NCBI GenBank assembly: GCA_051294375.1
Contig: CM119263.1
Coordinates: 21,309,154-21,373,153, forward strand
Source of the DNA: Paraspadella gotoi
Taxonomy: Eukaryota > Chaetognatha
DNA: 64,000 nucleotides
Direction: 5' to 3'
In this document: positions 25,801 through 34,000 of the stretch, one piece after another
How the letters are laid out: every line of letters starts with the position of its first letter
How positions within the stretch are numbered: position 1 is the first letter of the stretch
The notes under the pieces: model-generated
What the model was told of the DNA's origin: nothing
The model's database searches: none
What the model saw: the letters and a program-made list of their open reading frames with translations, nothing else
Position numbers and translations under genes: made by a program

Positions 25801-28800
25801 ATAAAAAGAAAAATAAGTTTTTTTTCGTTTTTTTCATTTAAACTCATTTTCATATCCAGCTTCATCTCACACTGTCCTACCCACACACAAAATTTCATTC
25901 CAATCCAACCAGCCAATATCGAGTTATTGGAGCTTTTTGCTAAGTGGGACAGATGGACGGATTGATTGACTAATTAAGTAATTATTGATTAATTAATTGA
26001 CTAATTGATTTATTAACTGATTAATTATTTGATTTATTAATACATCCTTCATTTACATTTAATATAAAAGAAAAAGAAGCATAATCAATTAGTGAAACAG
26101 GTTTTTTGTTTTTTCCATTTAAACTCATTTCCACTCAAACGATTCCATTGAAACTTGATTTCTAGCTCAATCACACACTTTCCTACGCAAATACAAAATT
26201 TCAAGTCAATCGCCCCATCTACTCTTGAGTAATTGGTGTTCAAATAGTGAAATTTATTTTTTTATTTTTTCCATTTAAACTCATTTCCACTCGGACGATT
26301 CCCTCGAAACTTCATATCCAGCTTAATCACACACTTCCCTACCCACATACAAAATTTCATTCCAATCAATCCATCCAATTGGAGCTTTTTGCTAAGGTGG
26401 GACAGACGGACAGACGGACAGACGGACATCGTTTTTTTTTTTTTTTTTTTTTTTTTTGCATAATTTATCATAATTTGATGTTCTGACATGACATAAGTGA
26501 ATTTCCGACAAGATTGAGGATGCGGACCGACGGTCAGACAAAGTGAATTATAGAAAAAAAGAAAAATAGAAAAAAAAAGGGAAAAAAAAGGTGAAATTCT
26601 GTTGCGAGTTTTTGGCTTCGTTGCGCAGGAAAACTTTTCGCCGTCGATGCGACGAATTCGCGAATGAAAGAAAACGAGAACGAATCAAAAAAAAAAAAAA
26701 AAAAAAATTGAGAATGACTTGAGAATGGACAAACTTGAGATAGAATTCAACAATGAATTCTAGAACAAACAAGACTGAAATTGAACGAACCTGAAAATGA
26801 ATTACCAACTTGACACACTTGACACTTGACACTTGACACACAACTTTACACAACTTGAAAAAGTCTGACGACTTGCAGTTGATAAAAGAAATGTTTGAAG
26901 ACAAAATATAAATTTATTTATTAAGTGAAAGTGATTGAAGAAAAGCACAACGTATTAGTGCAAGAACATCCAAAAAAAAACGAAAAAAACAAAGTGCGAC
27001 GTAAAAAGCAAATTTGCCACTGACGCCGCAAACAAATCGACCGGTGAAGCGACGACGACGACGACGACGACGGCGATGACAACAACGACGGAGAGGATTG
27101 CACAGCAAGATTCCAAAGCACGAATTGAAGATAAAAGAGATGCAAGTTGTCGGACTTGTCAAGTGATATGACTTCAACCTCATTTTGAATGGTTTCCTGA
27201 GATAAAAGATTAAAAGTCACGAGAGTTAAGTTAGGAATGTTAAAATATTTGCTTTCCCCGGAATGGAAGTGTATAATTCAGTTTTTCTGGTCAGTTTCTT
27301 TATGCAAAACTTAACAACTGGAATTTAAAAAAATGGTAAAAATCTAGAATATATTATAAACTTCATGAGGACTTAAAAACAAATTTAAGTATCGATATGC
27401 AGTGAATATTTTTACTTTTGTTATAATCCTACTGAGAAAAAGCTAAAAAAATTACAAAAGAGCAAATACGTACCAAGTAGATTACTAACCTAACAAACTG
27501 TGGGCGGGAGAGAGAGAAAAATTCGGTAAAAATTATATATATATATATATTAAGGCGGGCCAGAATTTAATATCTTTTACGATATAAATAGTCTGCAATA
27601 AAAATATTTTGTCCTTTTCAAACCAAATTGACTTATGATGTTAGATTTTGATTAAATTAATTTTCTTCATGCGTGGGAGCATTTTTTTATTTAATATGCC
27701 AGGTTCACTAGGAGTGAATAAACAAGACTGTGAGAGAGTCTTGATTGAAAACTTGCAGAAACCTGCTATGTTATTATCTTGTAAGTGTGATAAAGGCCTT
27801 AAACCACCAAAGCCTGTCCAAATTTAGGGACAAGATAGCTTATTTATTAAATAAATGGATAATTTTGATATTGATTGTACCAATTTTATATAAGAAATGC
27901 TAAAGAAAGAGTGAGAGAGAGAAAGAGAGAGAGGGCAAAGTTTCCAACACAGAGTTGAGAAAGGATAGAGCTCAAAGTGAGCTGCCCAAGTAGCCGCTGA
28001 TGCAGTTTCTCCCTCCATCCCCCAGGAGGCAGAAAGGGAGCTTGCTGCTGAAGAGCCAACCGCGCCCACCACAGCGCAAATGAAAGATAAGCAGAAGCGC
28101 CCTAAGAACGTGGGCCACTTGTCCCTCCCCTACCACCAGGGGATCACTGAGTTATTGGTGATATGATATGATAATAATGATAATAAAATAGAGAAAAAAT
28201 TATTATTTTATTTTATTTTTTATTATTTTTTCACAATGTTTGTTTTAATATTTGTTTTAACTTAACTTACTTTTTATTTAGAATGGATTTTAGCTTTTTG
28301 GAAAAAAAATATATTAATAATACACGTACAGCAGCATACGTCTAGAATTTTTGAGACGGCAAACTCTGTAACTCGAGTACAAATAATAATTTTAAAGAGA
28401 GCTTTTGTCTTGATATGGCTACTCCCCCTTCGGTAAGCTATTGCTCTACGACAAATTTTGGGACGTCAGAACTTATGGTTAAAGGTAACTTCAGCTAGAT
28501 TTGAACCTGAAATCTCTTGGTAGCGTTGAAATCTGGCGCGCTAAGCACTCGGCCAAATGATTTTTTAAAAAATGTTGTTCAAATTAAATTATATAAAGCT
28601 GTAGGTTCACTTTTAATTTTTGTGGGGAAACAAAAAATTCATTAATGTTAATATGCGTTCGGCCAAATCGTCTTCTGGTTATCTTGTTGGTCTCTGAGTC
28701 GTAATTTGGCAGAGATTTTGACATCTGAGTCCCAAGTTTTCCGATTTGCGACGACGATTAATACACAGAATAAAGCAAATATCTGGCTTATATTTAATGT

Positions 28801-30321
28801 TTGAAATTTAAGAAAAGTCAGAGGCAGTTGCCTCGTTGTTAAGCCGAGACGTCGAACGTTTTCACGTTGCTTTTAAGGTGTTTTATTAAGTGTTTTTAAC
28901 CTCTTGTTTATTGTGAAACAACTGAAACTGTTTTTATATATCGTCGCCTATTGTATCAATATTAATAAATAAGCTAATGATTGAGAGAATAAAAGAATGA
29001 AATTGTTTCGAAAAAAGAATAATCTAAGTTTTCGGTTGTCATGAAAACAAGTTTGAGCAAACAATGGCGGATGTGCCAACAATAATTAAGCGGTAATGAG
29101 CTAATCCGATGATAAATCATGGTAATTTTTCTGACTCTCAATTTGGATTATAACAAATCATAACAGACTTCTTAATAAATCTATGAAAAAATCTATAAAT
29201 CAATTGATCTATCAATCATTACCAGAAGCTGTGCCAACTTGCATAATTTGGTCATCTTTCATAATTTCATCAACTTGCATAATTTGGTCAACTGGCTTAA
29301 TTTGGTCAACTGTCATAATTTGGTCAACCAATATAATTTGGTCAATTGGCATAATTTGGTCAATCAATCAATAAATCAATAAATCAATCAATCAATTAAT
29401 CATTCAATCAATCAATCAATCAATCAGAGAGAGATAAAGAAAAACTTTTAATAATTGACATAAATATGTCTTTTGGTTTTCTGTTTTAAACTGTTTTCCA
29501 CTCCTACGATTCCATCAAAAACTTTTATCCAGCTTAATCACATAGTTTCCTACCCACACACCAAATTTCATTTCAATTTATCTATCCATTTTTAATAAAT
29601 AAATAATTATGAGTAAATATAAGTAAATATGCTTCAAGTAAATATGACTTTTATTTTTTCCATTTACACTCATTTACACTAGCACGATTCCATCAAAACT
29701 TTATATCCAGCTTAATCATACACTTTCCCATCCACGCACAACATTTCAATCCAATCCATCCATTCAATCATGAGTAATTGGAGTTTAATGCTAAAGGGGA
29801 TGGATGAATGGACGGATGGACAGACGGACATCATTTTTTTTTTTGCATAATTAATCATAATTCATGTTCTGATATGATAAAAATCATTTACCGACAAGAT
29901 TATGGGGTAGACCGACGGACGGACAAAGTAAATTATAGAGTCGGAATCTGCTAATAAGCAGATCCGACTAAAAGGAAAAGAAAAACAAAAATTTATATTA
30001 AGGTTTTTGAAATTTAAACTAAATTTAACTAAGACTTCGACGCGGAATGGAATGGTAGAATTGAAATCCCACTCAAGGTAAATTTTTACAATAAACTGCA
30101 ATGTCCCAAAAGTGGTCTTAGAGCAATGGCTTACCAAAGTGCTCGATAACAAGACAAAAACTCGCTTTCAAATTATCATTTGTACTCGTATTACAGATCT
30201 AGCCGTCTTAGAAATTCTAGACGGATGCTACTGTACCTAAAAGGCGACAGATCTATTTTACTTTTTTAGCTCTTTCTCTCACTCACTCACTCACTCACTC
30301 ACTCACTCTCTCACTCTCTCT

Positions 30322-30355
<34 letters not shown>

Positions 30356-31056
30356 TCTCTCTCTCTCTCTCTCTCTCTTCGCTCTTTCCTTCTTTCTTTC
30401 CTACTTTCTCTTCACATGTTATCTTCTCTTTCTCCTCTTCAAAAAAAAAAAAAAAAAAAAAATATGTCAACGTCTCTTAAACTAAACTTCAGTTTTTTCT
30501 ATTTGCCCGTTTTTTTATTTCTTCTTTATGTTTACCTCTACTGTTTTCCGTCAACGGAGGCGAAAAAGAATTATTGGGTTTTTCGTCGTCGTCGTCGTCA
30601 TCGTCATCGTCGTCGTCTTCCATGTCTTCTTCCTTTGGCTCGTCGTCGTTGTCGATGTCAAATTTCGACGAGGTTCTCAAGAGACGTCAAAGAGACGATT
30701 CTCCCGATCCTCGTAACGAGGCGCTCGATTCGCCGAAGTGACAAATCGAATAGACAAAAGAACAGCGAAGGTAAATTTAAAAAAAATCTAGATCCACCTT
30801 GGAGAATTTTCCGCTAAATAAACGTGACTTTTATAGCCTTTCTTATCTTTTTTTTTTCCACTCCTTCTCTAGTTCTGAAGTAAAATCATTGAATATGAAA
30901 ATTTATCAACTAAATATTGATTAATCAGTGAAAAACAAGTTTGAGCAAACTATGTCGGATCTGCCCACGATAATTAAGCGGTAATCAGCTAAATAAATTT
31001 TAAAAAAATTAATAAAATAAAAAATAAATAAATAAATAAATAAATAATTAAATATA

Positions 31057-31087
<31 letters not shown>

Positions 31088-34000
31088 ATACTATAGTAGA
31101 AATAATTACAAATAAAGTACAAATAATTTTTTTTAACTATTATTTTTTTTTCACTTGCTTTATTTTTTTACTCGCATCATTTTTTAATTTGCTTCATTTT
31201 TTCAACTTGCTTCACTTTTTCAACTTGCTTCATTTTTTCAACTTGTATTATTTTTTTCAACTTGCATCATTTTTTCAACTTCCATATTTTTTTAACTTGC
31301 ATCATTTTTTTATCTCGCTCTATTTTTCTAACTCGCCTAATTTTTTCAACTTGAATAATTTTTTTCAACTGGAATAATTTTTTCAACTTGCATAATTTCT
31401 TTAACTTGCATAATTTTTTCAACTTGTATAATTTTTTAAACTTGCATAATTTTTAAACTTGCATCAGTTTTTTAACTCGCATCATTTTATTAACTTGCAT
31501 AATTTTTCAAATTTGCATCATTATTTTTAACTTGTATCATTTTTTTAACTTGCATAATTTTTTTTAATTTGCATCATTTTTTTAACTAGTATCATTTTTT
31601 CAACTCGTATCATTTTTTCAACTTGCATCAATTTTCTAACTTGCATCATTCTTTCAACTTTCAACTTCATCTTTTAACTTGCATCATTTTTTCAATATGC
31701 ATAATTTTTTTAACTTGAATCATTTTTTCAAATTGCATCATTTTTTCACCTAATTAATTAATTAATTTAAAACATTCATGAGTAAGCATAAATATAGAAC
31801 CAAATTCCTAAACTCGATCCCAAACCTTTTTTCATAATGTTTTTATATTTTCGGATAGAGAATAACTGGAATAATGTAAATCTTAAGTTACGTCTAAATT
31901 GGCCCATGGGTTTAGAAGAAATTGATCAAAAACAACCAAAGTTCCTCTCCCTTTTTTCAACATTCTCGCCTTTTAAGATTTTTGCCGATTCTGACTTCCT
32001 CTTACAAACTTTAATTTCGCTAGTTAATTTTTTTTACTTTTTTCTGGTGGAAAAGAAAGATAAATACTTAGGCTGTGATGGGGTGAATAATATTTTGTAG
32101 AATTTTGTAAGCATGCTTGTAATATCAGTCAAGTAAATATTTAAGTGAAATAAAAATTATAATTTATTTATCCAAAAAACTTTAAAGTTTTACTAGAGTA
32201 CAATGTAGCCTTTTTTCTTTCAGAATCACTAAAAAGAATTTAATTTTCATTTATTTTTATGGGGTTTCATTAGTTTTAAAATTCATTATAATTTTGACTT
32301 AGTTTGACACTCACCCTGTAAAGAGGTTTCAGCAAAAATAATTCTAATATTGTAACTTGTATGTGCCAAATGATTATGGCTTCATTTTGGTACTATTGCC
32401 ATCCCTGTATCTTTGTTCCTTCAAAAGATATCAGGAAAAATCAGTTTTTTCTCTCAACCTTCCTTTTAATTTCTTATTAAATAAAAATTTCACTGTGTCA
32501 AACCAGACCAATGGACTTTACCACGTTGGTTTACTATGAAGAGTTTGGTCAATAATGAAAAGAAAAATTTGACAAGCTCTTGAGACAAGAGGCTTTCTAA
32601 ATCTCATAATTTGAAGTAATATTTATAATGTTAACATACCCTAGCCCCGTTTACAATTTTCGAAAAGCAAAATTTCCCATTCATTTCTATAGTAAAAACG
32701 AGGTTTGAAAATTCTCCGGAGATGACTAGTGCATTTCCCCTGGCTTGTTTGATATTATTAAATCCTTTAACAAATGCCATAAGACAAATTTGACTAGCTC
32801 TTAAGATATAACGCTATCGGAATCGTGCATTTTTACAACTGTTTTTACCCGAATTTCTGGCAATCGCATTTGCAATTTGAATAATCAGATTTTAACGGAA
32901 ATCTCTTTAAGAAAAATGTTGAATTTTTTTTAAGCGAGATTCGTCAACTTGACTTTTTGTTTTTTCCATGCAAAGTCATTTCCACTCATCCATTCCATCA
33001 AAACTTTATATCGTGCTCAATCACACACTTTCCTACCCACACACAAAATTTAATCTCAATCTATCCATAAATTATAATTATTTCGATTAATTATGGATTA
33101 AAAAAGATTAAAAAAGATTCAAATAAAAGTGATCTATGTTTTTCCATCTAAACTCAATTCCACTGGCACGATTCCATCTAAACTTTATATCCAGCTTCAT
33201 CCCACACTTTCCTACCCACACACAAAATTTAATCTCAATCTCACCATCCAATTATGATTAATTCGAGTAATTAAGGGTTAAAATTAGTAAAAAATATTTA
33301 AGTTAATGTGACTTTTGTTTTTTTCATTTAAACTCATTTCAACTCGCACGATTCCATCGAAACTTTATATCCAGCTCAATCACACAATTTCCTATGGTCC
33401 TACCCACACACAAAATTTAATTCCAATCCATCCATCCAATCACGAGTAATTGGACGGACGGACGGACGGACGGACGGACAGACGGACAGTCATCTTTTTT
33501 TTGGCTTATTTAGCATAATATGGTCTTTTGATGTGATAAAAATGATTTACCGACAAGATTTAGGGGTGGTACCGACGGACCGACGGACCGACGGACCGAC
33601 AAAGTTATTTTGAAATCAGTAAATGAACAGAACGAAGTTAGAAAAATTTGGAAATTTAGTGTTTTGGACATTTCGTTAATCTTATTTTTTCAAAGACTCT
33701 GACCACAATGGAACTCAGCTAAGACTTTTTTAAACAAGCAGCTCTGGGTCCCGCTGTTCCATCACAACGAAAGAGCTCAATAAACTTTTACAATTCATAC
33801 AAAGTAAATGTTGTATTGCCTTTTATACTCCTCTCTTGGTGGAGGCATACCTTGGAAGTGTTGGCGTCACTAACGATGACGTCAAGGGAGCCGTTGAGAA
33901 CCGTGTACCAGTTTGTGCCGATGTCGCCTTGCCGAAATACTGTTGAGGCAAAAAACAACCAGTAAATCTGTTGCCATTTGGTGAATTGTTGTCATTCCGA

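Noticed and set aside
30416-30817. A 133-residue protein next to the CT run
   Set aside because: T-rich and TCG-rich composition, no motif and no convincing start context.
31151-31748. CRISPR-like array
   Set aside because: The units are contiguous variants without distinct spacers and the genome is eukaryotic; it is a minisatellite.
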